Shown here: piece by piece, positions 8,444 through 16,424 of the stretch | Position numbering within the stretch: position 1 is the stretch's first letter | Layout of the letters: every line of letters starts with the position of its first letter | Origin: Pseudobutyrivibrio ruminis | GTDB lineage: Bacteria > Bacillota > Clostridia > Lachnospirales > Lachnospiraceae | NCBI RefSeq assembly: GCF_015057245.1 | Contig: NZ_SVET01000001.1 | Location: forward strand, 368,872 to 432,871 | Direction of reading: 5' to 3' | DNA: 64,000 nucleotides | Program-made: the position numbers and the translations under genes | The notes under the pieces: model-generated | Databases searched by the model: none | Told to the model about the DNA's origin: nothing | The model's input: the letters and a program-made list of their open reading frames with translations, nothing else

Positions 8444-9132
8444 TCCTTATCCTCCTCTAATCCATGGTAAAGCTTACCATCCACAATTCTGTATGTCTTT
8501 TTTGCATGGCTAGCAATATTAGCATCGTGAGTAATCATTATAATAGTTGTGCCTTCATCATTGAGCTTTTGAAAAAGGTCCATGATAGCTGCACCTGATT
8601 TTTGATCCAAAGCACCTGTAGGCTCATCTGCCAAAAGTACCTTTGGATTATTAACAATAGCTCTAGCTATAGCAACTCTTTGCTTCTGGCCTCCGGAAAG
8701 CTGATCTGGACGGAATTTTACTCTGTCAGCAAGGCCTACTCTTGTAAGTGCCTCAATTGCTCGTCTTTCTCTTTCTTTTTTAGGTACTCCTGCATATGAA
8801 AGAGGTAGCGCTACATTTTCAATTGCGTTTTCCTCATTCATAAGATAAAAGCTTTGGAAAACGAATCCGATAGAGTGAAGTCTCAAATCAGACATCTGTC
8901 TATCCTTAAGCTTTAATACGTCCTTATCTTCAAAGTAATAAACACCGGATGTAGGTTTATCCAGGCAACCAATAACATTCATCAGGGTACTCTTTCCAGA
9001 ACCTGATGGCCCCATGATTGCCACATATTCACCTTCGTTTACAGTAAGTGACACATCGTTTAATGCTGGAACCGAGGTCTCTGTGCCAGATTCACCGTAA
9101 ACCTTGTAAATGTTTTCAAGTTTTACAATCAT
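8440..9132 (-). CDS. MacB/LolD-type ABC exporter ATPase
   Basis: Cytoplasmic ATPase of 230 residues for the permease encoded at 5668. Walker A is GPSGSGKST, the Q-loop is FVFQSFYLM, the signature is LSGGQKQRVAIARAIV, Walker B is VLLADEPTGALD, and the H-loop is MITHD. The phrase DEPTGALDQKSG is typical of this MacB/LolD group. The gene starts two bases after the stop of the first adaptor gene and its stop overlaps the second adaptor gene by four bases, so all parts of the exporter are coupled in translation. Confidence 0.95.
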   Translation of the reverse strand: MIVKLENIYKVYGESGTETSVPALNDVSLTVNEGEYVAIMGPSGSGKSTLMNVIGCLDKPTSGVYYFEDKDVLKLKDRQMSDLRLHSIGFVFQSFYLMNEENAIENVALPLSYAGVPKKERERRAIEALTRVGLADRVKFRPDQLSGGQKQRVAIARAIVNNPKVLLADEPTGALDQKSGAAIMDLFQKLNDEGTTIIMITHDANIASHAKKTYRIVDGKLYHGLEEDKE

Positions 9133-9134
9133 TC

Positions 9135-10331
9135 TTATTCTCCCTCGTATTCGCTAACAGTCTTCATTCCCTCAGTGTAATCTTCCATTGGGAAAGCGAT
9201 TAATGTGTCATTATCAATACCAGAAACAGAATATACCATCTGCTCCTCATAATAATCTCCAAGCTCGATAGGAACCTTTGTTAAACGTCCCTTGTTGTCT
9301 GCCCATACAAATGGATTGCCCTCTTCATCATAGGCAATATAGTAATCATATAAATATGTGCCATCTGTAAAGTCCATCTCTGGAGCATCTGTCTGTCCAA
9401 GTTCGATGTATAGATGCTGCCCCATCATTAGGCCCTCACTATCCTCAAGTGTGATGTAAAAAGGATATTTTGTGGAACTAGAATCAGAAGAACCACCACC
9501 ATAATATGACGAATCATTGTTTTCCTGCTTTGATTCAGTATCAATCTTGGTAATTGTTCCTTTCCATGTCTGACTACTGTCCACACGAGAACGAAGTGTT
9601 ACAGGCTCATCCACATTGATTGCCCATACGTTTTGCTCGTTGATTTGTCCCTTAACTCTCATCTCCTTAGATGCAAGAATTGTGATAAAAGAACCGTCTG
9701 TTGTGTATGGGTTTGTATCATCTGCAATCTTTGTAATTGTGCCATCAACTGTAGAAGTTACAGTAGAATTTGCTATTTTATTGTTGTTAGCTTCAATCTT
9801 TGCATTAACCATTTCAATATTGTTTTGGGCAATAGCAATGTCTGTATTTAATGAATTAATTTGATTGGTAAGCTCTTCCTTTTTAGTTTTATCCTCATCT
9901 GTATTGCCCTTGATTTTATCAAGCTCTGCCTGAGTCTTGGTAATATCGTTGTTGTAATCAGCAATACTAAGGTTATAGCCTTCAATTTCAAAGCCATACT
10001 GAGTATTCTCTGATACCAGAGAATCTGTTTTATACGAAAAAAGAGGTGTTCCAACTGTAACAGTGTCGCCCTCAGATACAAAAAGCTGATCTAACTCTCT
10101 GTCAGAACTTTTTGTGATACCTGTAGACTCCTGACCTTCCACAACGCCCATAAAGACATTAGTAGAATATCCACTGTTAGTTCCCATGATATCAGACAAA
10201 GACATAACGTATACCTCCGCTGAATCATCAGAACCAGTTGCACCTCCTGATATAATTCCTGATTTCCACACGAAAATTCCTGCAGCCACAATTATCGCTG
10301 CAAGCACAATAGCTATAACCTTTTTTTTCAT
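9135..10331 (-). CDS. HlyD/MacA-like exporter adaptor (first of two)
   Basis: Adaptor of 398 residues. MKKKVIAIVLAAIIVAAGIF is the membrane anchor, followed by a lipoyl-like half (ELDQLFVSEGDTVTVGTPLFSY), a coiled-coil hairpin of about 70 residues (DYNNDITKTQAELDKIKG onward), the second lipoyl half (TVTSTVDGTITKIADDTN) and a beta-barrel with a Ser/Gly-rich loop (SSYYGGGSSDSSS). I place the start at 10331, where AAAGGA precedes the ATG; the frame is open to 10409, but that part runs through the upstream hairpin. This is the first gene of the operon. Having two different adaptors for one ATPase/permease pair suggests a hetero-oligomeric adaptor ring, which is inference. Confidence 0.88.
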   Translation of the reverse strand: MKKKVIAIVLAAIIVAAGIFVWKSGIISGGATGSDDSAEVYVMSLSDIMGTNSGYSTNVFMGVVEGQESTGITKSSDRELDQLFVSEGDTVTVGTPLFSYKTDSLVSENTQYGFEIEGYNLSIADYNNDITKTQAELDKIKGNTDEDKTKKEELTNQINSLNTDIAIAQNNIEMVNAKIEANNNKIANSTVTSTVDGTITKIADDTNPYTTDGSFITILASKEMRVKGQINEQNVWAINVDEPVTLRSRVDSSQTWKGTITKIDTESKQENNDSSYYGGGSSDSSSTKYPFYITLEDSEGLMMGQHLYIELGQTDAPEMDFTDGTYLYDYYIAYDEEGNPFVWADNKGRLTKVPIELGDYYEEQMVYSVSGIDNDTLIAFPMEDYTEGMKTVSEYEGE

Positions 10332-10395
10332 ATCATTCGTCCTTTCGATGAACATTAACTGTTCTATTTCCCTTAATACAGTTATAGCATTAATA

Positions 10396-10427
10396 TAGGG
10401 CCATTGCAAGCAAATACAATGGCCCTA
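10396..10427 (-). terminator. Hairpin, possible weak terminator of the HD gene
   Basis: An 11-bp perfect stem (TAGGGCCATTG at 10396-10406, its complement at 10417-10427) with a 10-base loop lies between the HD-domain gene and the exporter operon. No clear T-run follows on the minus strand, so termination is uncertain. Confidence 0.5.
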
Positions 10428-10452
10428 GTATAATATATTCTTAATTTAATTT

Positions 10453-10911
10453 TTATCTACAAAGCAGTGTTTCTCGGGTTGATACGCATTTGTCAGCGAT
10501 GCATACAATCCATGCTGCTCTGCTTTTAGGAATCTTTGTGATATTGAGTGGCCACATATGGCTTTCAATAACATCCTGGGTTCTTTTCCCTATTCCAAAA
10601 TCATTAATAGCATTTTCTTTTGCTGTGTTTGAATGAGAAAAACCATGAAGTCCATGTCCCTCATCAGTAACATGCCAATCGTACAAATAGTAATCGTGTA
10701 AAAAAGCTCCTATTGTAAGAACTCTATCATCTGCTCCTATATGAAGTCGTTTATTGATCCAGAAGCTAAGTCTAGTGACGCTTTCTACATGATCGAATGT
10801 TGTTATTCTCCCATGTTGGAAATAATTCTTCATTTTCTGAACTCTTAAATCACTTCTAATTGGCGCCAAGATATTATTTAATCTTGCCTCTTCATCTGGT
10901 CTAAGTCTCAT
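10453..10911 (-). CDS. HD-domain phosphohydrolase-like protein
   Basis: Protein of 152 residues with an HD-type metal site: His in FDHVESV (near residue 40), the HD pair in GAFLHDYYLYDWH (near residue 70), later histidines in HGFSHS and ESHMWPLN, and a C-terminal Asp in CIADKCVS. The family removes phosphate from nucleotides or cleaves phosphodiesters; the substrate here is unknown. A strong GGAGG site precedes the ATG. It appears to be a single-gene unit between the zinc-ribbon gene and the exporter operon. Confidence 0.82.
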   Translation of the reverse strand: MRLRPDEEARLNNILAPIRSDLRVQKMKNYFQHGRITTFDHVESVTRLSFWINKRLHIGADDRVLTIGAFLHDYYLYDWHVTDEGHGLHGFSHSNTAKENAINDFGIGKRTQDVIESHMWPLNITKIPKSRAAWIVCIADKCVSTRETLLCR

Positions 10912-11010
10912 AACACCTCCGAGATAACCATATTCACTACAAATCGCAGTTGAAATATTATCAAAGAATTATGTCTAGGCTGTGAATGTAGTATGTAGAA
11001 TATGATAATT

Positions 11011-11925
11011 CTATCTGAATTTGTAGAAGGAATCTGTACGTCGTCCGTCATTAAATGAACCTTCTATCAAGATAGAACCTGCATGGTTAACCTCGGCAAT
11101 CCCCACCTTTCCTGTATTCTCCTCTAAATATGAAATATAGAAAACATAAACATCTTCCTTGAAGAAATAATCGTATCTCTCCTCATCGGATAGACTTTCT
11201 TCTATTTCCAAGCAACAGTCTCCAGGATTAAGCAAAAACCTTCCCACATAATCAGCATCCTCTCTGGAAAATGCAACTGTATATCCTTCCTCCTCTGGGA
11301 AATCCAAAAGCAGCTGAGCATAAGCATCATCTGCCGATTCCACCGGAACCATCTGATTTGAGGAAACCCTAGCTTCCTCGGTTGGATTATAATCTTGAAT
11401 ACTAAGCCATAATCCCAGAATCCAAATCTGAATAAATAAAATCAAAGTTAAACAAACAATTAAAACTCCCTGTACATAGCGTTTTACTTTGCCAACACTA
11501 ATCTTGCTAGGAGCCTTTTCTTTAACTGTTTCTTTGCCCTCTTCTTTTTTCTCTTTCTTTATAGTAATAGATTTTATTTTATCTATTATCTTTCTGAAGT
11601 CAGGAAGCTTAAGCTTTTTATCATTTTCTTTAGTCTTGATTTTATTTTTAGCATATTCGCTATCACCAATAGTTGAGAGACAGTGTTGGCATATTACTTT
11701 ATTATCAGCGTGCTGCCCGCAAATAACACATGTCTCATCCACAGCCTGTCCAGCTGCTATATCAAAAATCCTTGTTTTAAATCTCTTACCAAAAACAGAA
11801 CCTAGAATTTGTCTTTCATTTTCTAGCCTCAGTATACCTTCAACAACCTCCATACGACTAAAATCGTATTTAGAAGTAAGTCGAACCATATATAGTAGCT
11901 CTTGTCGTAACTTATCGTCTGCCAT
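11011..11925 (-). CDS. Membrane protein with an N-terminal zinc ribbon, function unknown
   Basis: Protein of 304 residues not matching a family I can name. Residues 1-60 are helical and charged; a treble-clef or zinc-ribbon motif follows (CVICGQHADNKVICQHC, residues 66-82). Then comes a long lysine/glutamate-rich stretch (about residues 90-145) with coiled-coil character and one membrane helix (VLIVCLTLILFIQIWILGLWL, near residues 153-173). The last 130 residues are acidic, would lie outside, and contain DADYVGRFLLNPGDCCLEIEE. It starts 17 bases after the PilZ gene, so the two are probably co-transcribed. This suggests a c-di-GMP-linked membrane function, but that is inference. Confidence 0.75.
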   Translation of the reverse strand: MADDKLRQELLYMVRLTSKYDFSRMEVVEGILRLENERQILGSVFGKRFKTRIFDIAAGQAVDETCVICGQHADNKVICQHCLSTIGDSEYAKNKIKTKENDKKLKLPDFRKIIDKIKSITIKKEKKEEGKETVKEKAPSKISVGKVKRYVQGVLIVCLTLILFIQIWILGLWLSIQDYNPTEEARVSSNQMVPVESADDAYAQLLLDFPEEEGYTVAFSREDADYVGRFLLNPGDCCLEIEESLSDEERYDYFFKEDVYVFYISYLEENTGKVGIAEVNHAGSILIEGSFNDGRRTDSFYKFR

Positions 11926-11942
11926 ATAATTCGTCCCTATCG

Positions 11943-12596
11943 CTATCTATCTAACTTTTCATCCATGCCTTTAAAGCATAGATACGCTAAAAGCTTATTA
12001 TCTCTCTCTAAAATTTTACCAGCATACAATATGCCATTGTTTTCAGCTTCAGCTCTATTTACACGAGCCTTTACAGCCAAGCTAAAATCTGAATTATGAG
12101 CATTATCAGCAAAGTTAACCTCTACAACGTCACCTATTGTGACTCTATTAGCATTACCAATAAAGGAAACTCCACTGTCGCTAATATCCAAAACTGAGAT
12201 GGAGAAACGTCGACCATCTTCCATAAGAGCAGAGCCTGGCTTTTTCACATGCACTCTAACATCCTCACGTCGTTCACTGGATGCTGCGATTTTACCAAAA
12301 GCCTTGGCATCTACGGCATAGTAATCCACACCTCTGAATTTGATAACGTTAACAGCTACATTTTTCCACACAACTCTACCACCAGTGTGTGGATCTATGC
12401 AATGGAGTGAGAATGTCATGCTCTGTGGAGATCCATTTGTAAAATCCACAACCTGTCCGTTATACACGTATGGCTTAACCAATGCTCCTGTTTCAGCATT
12501 AGTTCCAACCACCTCTGTCTTCAATTCAAATGATGAGCCACCAATAAGTACTTCTAGTGTGACCTCCTGTCCTGCCCTTAGCTGCTCAATAATCAT
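11943..12596 (-). CDS. PilZ-domain c-di-GMP receptor (YcgR-like)
   Basis: Protein of 217 residues. The first 100 residues form a YcgR-like N-terminal beta domain; the PilZ domain follows. It carries the two c-di-GMP binding motifs: the arginine motif ERREDVRV (RxxxR, near residue 108) and DISDSGVSF (near residue 137). Both are intact, so c-di-GMP binding is expected. In clostridia such proteins control motility or surface polysaccharide. It is followed 17 bases later by the zinc-ribbon membrane protein gene. Other c-di-GMP genes in this window are an EAL gene (20673), a GGDEF gene (38261) and an EAL/HDOD-like gene (62096). Confidence 0.9.
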   Translation of the reverse strand: MIIEQLRAGQEVTLEVLIGGSSFELKTEVVGTNAETGALVKPYVYNGQVVDFTNGSPQSMTFSLHCIDPHTGGRVVWKNVAVNVIKFRGVDYYAVDAKAFGKIAASSERREDVRVHVKKPGSALMEDGRRFSISVLDISDSGVSFIGNANRVTIGDVVEVNFADNAHNSDFSLAVKARVNRAEAENNGILYAGKILERDNKLLAYLCFKGMDEKLDR

Positions 12597-12680
12597 AATT
12601 CGTCTCCCTTAACCCCTTATAACAACTATTCTACATAATTAATCGGAGTTTTTGTATAAAAAATTCATACATTTTGAAAA

Positions 12681-13535
12681 TTAAACAGTCTTTTTTGCTG
12701 CTGCCTCTACAACATGCTTTACAAGTATGCTTGTTGTAACACCTCCAACACCACCTGGCACTGGAGTAATAGCATCTACAATTGGTTCAGCTTCGTCAAA
12801 CTTAACATCGCCACAAAGCTTGCCTTTTTCATCATTCCAGCTAATACCAACATCAATTACAGTCTGGCCTTCTCTCAAATATTCCTTTCCAATGCTTTCC
12901 ATTTGACCAGAAGCTACCACTACAATATCTGCATCTTTTGTAATAGAAGGAATATCAACTGTTCTTGTATGGCAAATTGTAACAGTTGCGTTTTCGTGCA
13001 TAAGCATCATTGCAACTGGTCTACCAATAACAAGTGAGCGACCAATGACCGCAACCTTCTTGCCAGAAAGTGCAATATCATAATGCTTTAAGATTTCCAT
13101 TGCTGCCTCAGCTGTACATGGTGCAAAACCAAGATTTGTGTTTGTAAATACACCGGCAAGAGATAAATCAGTGCATCCATCCACATCCTTTTCAGCCTTC
13201 AGCATATTTCTGGCTTTCTCACCATCGATATGCTTTGGAAGTGGTCTAAACATAAGAATTCCATGAACAGAGTCATCCTCGTTTAACTCATTAAGCTTCT
13301 CAAAAAATCCTTCTTCAGAAACACCCTCCTCAAGAGCCTCAACCTGTACTTCCACTCCAACCTGCTGGCAGCGCTTTATTGCTCCTCTTTCATAGGAAAG
13401 ATCATCTGCTCTCTCCCCAACTCTAAGGATAGCAAGTGTAGGATTAACTCCCTTTGCTTTGAGCGCTTCCACCTGATTAGCCATTTTTATATTTAATGCA
13501 TCAACTACTTCTTTACCTTTTAATAACTTTGCCAT
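12681..13535 (-). CDS. folD: FolD-family methylene-tetrahydrofolate dehydrogenase lacking cyclohydrolase residues
   Basis: One-carbon enzyme of 284 residues with the FolD fold: GRSLVIGRPVAMML (NADP-binding loop, near residue 165), ADIVVVASGQ, VIDVGISWN and PVPGGVGGVTTSIL near the C-terminus. The canonical active-site pattern is YxxxK and VQLPLP. Here the Tyr is kept (Y48), but the Lys position is Ala (A52) and the Gln of VQLPLP is Phe (ILMFRPLP). In characterised FolD enzymes, Lys and Gln at these positions are needed for the cyclohydrolase step, so this protein may be a dehydrogenase only. The Asp of KDVDG is present. The fchA gene ends 12 bases upstream. A GGAGG site precedes the ATG. Confidence 0.92.
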   Translation of the reverse strand: MAKLLKGKEVVDALNIKMANQVEALKAKGVNPTLAILRVGERADDLSYERGAIKRCQQVGVEVQVEALEEGVSEEGFFEKLNELNEDDSVHGILMFRPLPKHIDGEKARNMLKAEKDVDGCTDLSLAGVFTNTNLGFAPCTAEAAMEILKHYDIALSGKKVAVIGRSLVIGRPVAMMLMHENATVTICHTRTVDIPSITKDADIVVVASGQMESIGKEYLREGQTVIDVGISWNDEKGKLCGDVKFDEAEPIVDAITPVPGGVGGVTTSILVKHVVEAAAKKTV

Positions 13536-13547
13536 GATACCTCCAGT

Positions 13548-14162
13548 TTATAATCTTTCCATAACGCTTTTGTATATTTCATCAGCTTTGCTTACATACT
13601 CATCAACTAATGCTTCCACTTTAGAATCTAAATCTGAAGCATACTCTCTATCCTTCATAGATTTGGTGTTTATCTTTACATTGACAGCTGCCCCTTTAAT
13701 TGCGCCCTGTAGCATTGCGACTCCAGTTGCAGCATCGCTAATCATAAGTACTGAACCAATTTCTGCAAATTCTCTTTGCAAATCCACAGCTTCACATGCC
13801 AGCTGAAGAATCTGAAATGGCACCTGTGCAGCATCCTTCAAGCATTTTTCCATTATCTCATCTCTAGAAGGGTCTTCCTTTGGGATTGAGTAAGCCTTAG
13901 AAAGAGGTTCAAAGGCAATAGCATCATCATCAATGCCTTTTAAAAGTTTAACTCTAATATCCTGAGCCTTTTCCATTAGCTCTTTTATTTCTGTCTCTAC
14001 GTCTGCATATTTCTTTTTCCCAACAGTGAACTCGCCAACCATATCCCCAAGAGCGATTCCAATGCTAGCAACCATTGCGCTAGCTCCGCCACCTCCTGGT
14101 ACTGATGTCTTTGAAGCAAGCTTCTCTGTAAATTCCTGCAGTGTTGAATTAGTTAAACTCAT
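13548..14162 (-). CDS. fchA: FchA-family methenyl-tetrahydrofolate cyclohydrolase / cyclodeaminase
   Basis: Protein of 204 residues of the formiminotransferase-cyclodeaminase family (FTCD C-terminal domain). Signature: SVPGGGGASAMVASIGIALGDMVGEF (residues 19-44), DDDAIAFEPLSKAY and the closing helices SDLDSKVEALVDEY. Single-domain members catalyse the methenyl- to formyl-tetrahydrofolate hydrolysis or 5-formimino-THF deamination. I place the start at 14162 because GGAGAAATGCT lies just upstream; the frame extends to 14231 but passes through the terminator hairpin. It sits directly before folD on the same strand, which fits a split of the two FolD activities. Confidence 0.88.
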   Translation of the reverse strand: MSLTNSTLQEFTEKLASKTSVPGGGGASAMVASIGIALGDMVGEFTVGKKKYADVETEIKELMEKAQDIRVKLLKGIDDDAIAFEPLSKAYSIPKEDPSRDEIMEKCLKDAAQVPFQILQLACEAVDLQREFAEIGSVLMISDAATGVAMLQGAIKGAAVNVKINTKSMKDREYASDLDSKVEALVDEYVSKADEIYKSVMERL

Positions 14163-14183
14163 AGCATTTCTCCTTTTATATAA

Positions 14184-14213
14184 TGCAAAAAAGACCTTGG
14201 CAATCCAAGGTCT
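14184..14213 (-). terminator. Intrinsic terminator upstream of fchA
   Basis: The stem AGACCTTGG (14192-14200) pairs with 14205-14213 around a CAAT loop; on the minus strand it is followed by six T (14191-14186). It closes the small 57-residue gene, whose stop codon lies in the stem, and separates it from fchA. Confidence 0.85.
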
Positions 14214-14385
14214 AATCAGTAATAAAGTCAAAAATAGTCATCTGGTCAGAATCAGCTACTAAATTGTCGTAGTTTTCCTGCTCCTCTGGTGTTAATTCTC
14301 TGTGGTAAACGTATGTCTCTTGCTTGATAACACCGTCCATATCAAAATACATCTGTCTGTATTTTAGATTATCATTTTCTAACAT
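14212..14385 (-). CDS. Small acidic protein of 57 residues, function unknown
   Basis: Short reading frame from ATG at 14385 to a TAG at 14212-14214 inside a terminator stem. The product, beginning MLENDNLKYRQMYFDMDGV, is acidic, with a TYVYHRELTPEEQENYDNLV helix and a C-terminal IFDFITD. I do not recognise a family. The ribosome-binding site is weak (AGAG about five bases upstream). Supporting points are a good coding look, the correctly placed terminator and the fit between the PfkB gene and fchA. It could be a leader peptide for the terminator that follows, but nothing in the sequence shows this. Confidence 0.6.
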   Translation of the reverse strand: MLENDNLKYRQMYFDMDGVIKQETYVYHRELTPEEQENYDNLVADSDQMTIFDFITD

Positions 14386-14430
14386 TACTCTAGCCCAATC
14401 AATTATCCTAAATTATTCATGACTATTCTA

Positions 14431-15351
14431 TCATACTTCTAAGCCGAACTCACTAGGTAAAAATCGTGGGCATACATTATCTGAAGTTACAATTACAGAT
14501 GCTGCAAGTGTAGATCCAATTTCACAAGCCTCTTCAATTGTTTTGCCGTATGTAAGACCAATTGTTACGCCAGCGAAAAATGAATCTCCAGCTCCTGTTG
14601 TATCCTTTACATCTACCTTTCTAGCAGGTACGAATCCTGTGTTGCCATCAATATCTGCATAAACAGCACCCTGGCCACCAAGAGTTACAATCATCTTTTT
14701 GATCTGCGCACCCTGGATTTTCTTTGCAAGGATTTCTTCCATCTCCTCAGGTGTTTTCTCTGAATAATCATCCATGAAAAGGATGCCTGCTTCCTGCTGA
14801 TTGCAAACGAAGCACTCTACATTCTTTAAGAAATCTCTGCGTTCAACAGCGATACTCATGTTTGATACAGCTGCATAAACCTTTAGATTATACTTTTCTG
14901 CATATTTGAATACTCTTTTGATGGAATCCTTTTCCATATCAATCTCAAGAGCAATACTATCTGCGTCTTTGAAAATCTCATCACCCTGTTCATCAAGAAT
15001 ATCGTTGATTACAGAAAGATCAGGACGCTTTGAAATAGATGCAACAACGTCTCCATGATTATCAAAAACTGCAAGCCACTTTCCCATTCCATCAGGAGTG
15101 CGGCGAACAAATCTTGTATCTACCTTGTGATTGTTAAGCTTTTCAAGTACGCCTGTACCGATACCGCTTTCATCTACAAGACTGACAAATGTAGGACGAA
15201 GCTCAACATTTGCAATATCCTCTACAACGTTTCGGCTAACGCCACCGTGTACTTCCTCTACAGTACCAACATTTCTACCTGCTGGAATATAGCTTGCTGT
15301 AGAGTGACCTTTAATATCAATAAAAACTGCTCCTAGTACTACAATTCCCAT
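14431..15351 (-). CDS. PfkB-family carbohydrate or nucleoside kinase
   Basis: Sugar/nucleoside kinase of 306 residues, in the ribokinase-like fold. The N-terminal Gly-Gly motif is EEVHGGVSRNVVEDIA near residue 32, and the C-terminal PfkB signature is DTTGAGDSFFAGVTIG near residue 252, with Asp as catalytic base. An NQQEAGILF motif near residue 183 is the usual NxxE anion/Mg site. Spacing and length fit pseudouridine, adenosine or fructose kinases, but the sugar cannot be told. GGAG lies nine bases before the ATG. It is upstream of the small 57-residue gene on the same strand, and the CobW-like gene diverges from it across a 134-base gap. Confidence 0.88.
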   Translation of the reverse strand: MGIVVLGAVFIDIKGHSTASYIPAGRNVGTVEEVHGGVSRNVVEDIANVELRPTFVSLVDESGIGTGVLEKLNNHKVDTRFVRRTPDGMGKWLAVFDNHGDVVASISKRPDLSVINDILDEQGDEIFKDADSIALEIDMEKDSIKRVFKYAEKYNLKVYAAVSNMSIAVERRDFLKNVECFVCNQQEAGILFMDDYSEKTPEEMEEILAKKIQGAQIKKMIVTLGGQGAVYADIDGNTGFVPARKVDVKDTTGAGDSFFAGVTIGLTYGKTIEEACEIGSTLAASVIVTSDNVCPRFLPSEFGLEV

Positions 15352-15485
15352 TATTAATTACTCCTTTTTAAACAATGTATAAATACTATCACATGCTTTT
15401 AGAATTTTAAACAATAATTTACTACCAATGTGTTGTCCTTTATAATATACCTAAATTGTTACATAACTATGATACGAGGTATACC

Positions 15486-16424
15486 ATGATTAAAGTAGAC
15501 TTAATTACAGGATTCTTAGGTAGCGGCAAAACTACCTTTCTAAAAAAATATGCAAATCACTTCATTTCCCAGGGCAAACGCATTGGAATATTGGAAAACG
15601 ACTACGGCGCAGTAAATGTTGATATGCTTCTTCTTAATGATTTGCGCGGGGACAATTGCGAGCTTGAAATGGTTGCCGGTGGATGTGACGCCGATTGCCA
15701 CAAGCGCCGTTTTAAAACAAAGCTTATCGCCATGGCAATGAGCGGTTATGATAGAGTTATCATTGAGCCATCTGGTATTTTTGATGTGGATGAGTTTTTT
15801 GATGTTCTCAGAGATGAACCACTTGATAGATGGTATGAAATAGGTACAGTTTTAACTATTGTTGATGCTAGACTAGAGGATAATCTTTCCGATGATTCTG
15901 ATTTCTTCTTGGCAAGCCAGATAGCAAACGCTGGGCGCATCATTCTCAGCAGGACTCAACTTACAGACTTGGAGCATATTGAAAACACCAAGTCTCATTT
16001 AAAATCTGCGGCAGAAAAAGCAAACCTTAATATCAATATTGATTCTATTGTCTTTGATAAAAATTGGGATGATTTAGATGATAATGATTTTGAATTAATC
16101 TCAAACAGCAGCTATGCTTCAAGATCATACATAAAAAAAATAACCACTGATGACAGTGGTTATAAAACAGTTTATTTTCTTGAGCTCCCATTAAAAAAGG
16201 AATGCCTAAAAGAAAAAATCGATACTCTTATGACTGATTCTTCATTTGGCGAAATCCTTCGTGCAAAGGGCTTCTTTAATGAAGACGATACTTGGTATCA
16301 GTTCAATGTCACAAAAAATGAATTTGAACTAACACCAATGTCTGTAGGTCAGCAAGTCTTCATTGTTATTGGTGAAAACCTTAATGAAAGCAAAATCCGT
16401 GAATTTATGGAAGCCGATAATTAA
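15486..16424 (+). CDS. CobW/COG0523-family G3E GTPase
   Basis: GTPase of 312 residues of the metal-chaperone family. Walker A is GFLGSGKTTF at residue 9; ENDYGAVNVD and VIIEPSGIFD follow. The usual metal-binding CxCC motif is replaced by GGCDADCHKR (Cys-x3-Cys) near residue 65. The C-terminal domain is about 110 residues. The start at 15486 has GAGG upstream; the frame is open 30 bases further to a TTG. Possible roles are delivery of zinc, cobalt or iron to an enzyme; which one is unknown. Its stop codon overlaps the stop of the convergent dehydratase gene by four bases, and no terminator is visible between them. Confidence 0.88.
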   Translation: MIKVDLITGFLGSGKTTFLKKYANHFISQGKRIGILENDYGAVNVDMLLLNDLRGDNCELEMVAGGCDADCHKRRFKTKLIAMAMSGYDRVIIEPSGIFDVDEFFDVLRDEPLDRWYEIGTVLTIVDARLEDNLSDDSDFFLASQIANAGRIILSRTQLTDLEHIENTKSHLKSAAEKANLNINIDSIVFDKNWDDLDDNDFELISNSSYASRSYIKKITTDDSGYKTVYFLELPLKKECLKEKIDTLMTDSSFGEILRAKGFFNEDDTWYQFNVTKNEFELTPMSVGQQVFIVIGENLNESKIREFMEADN

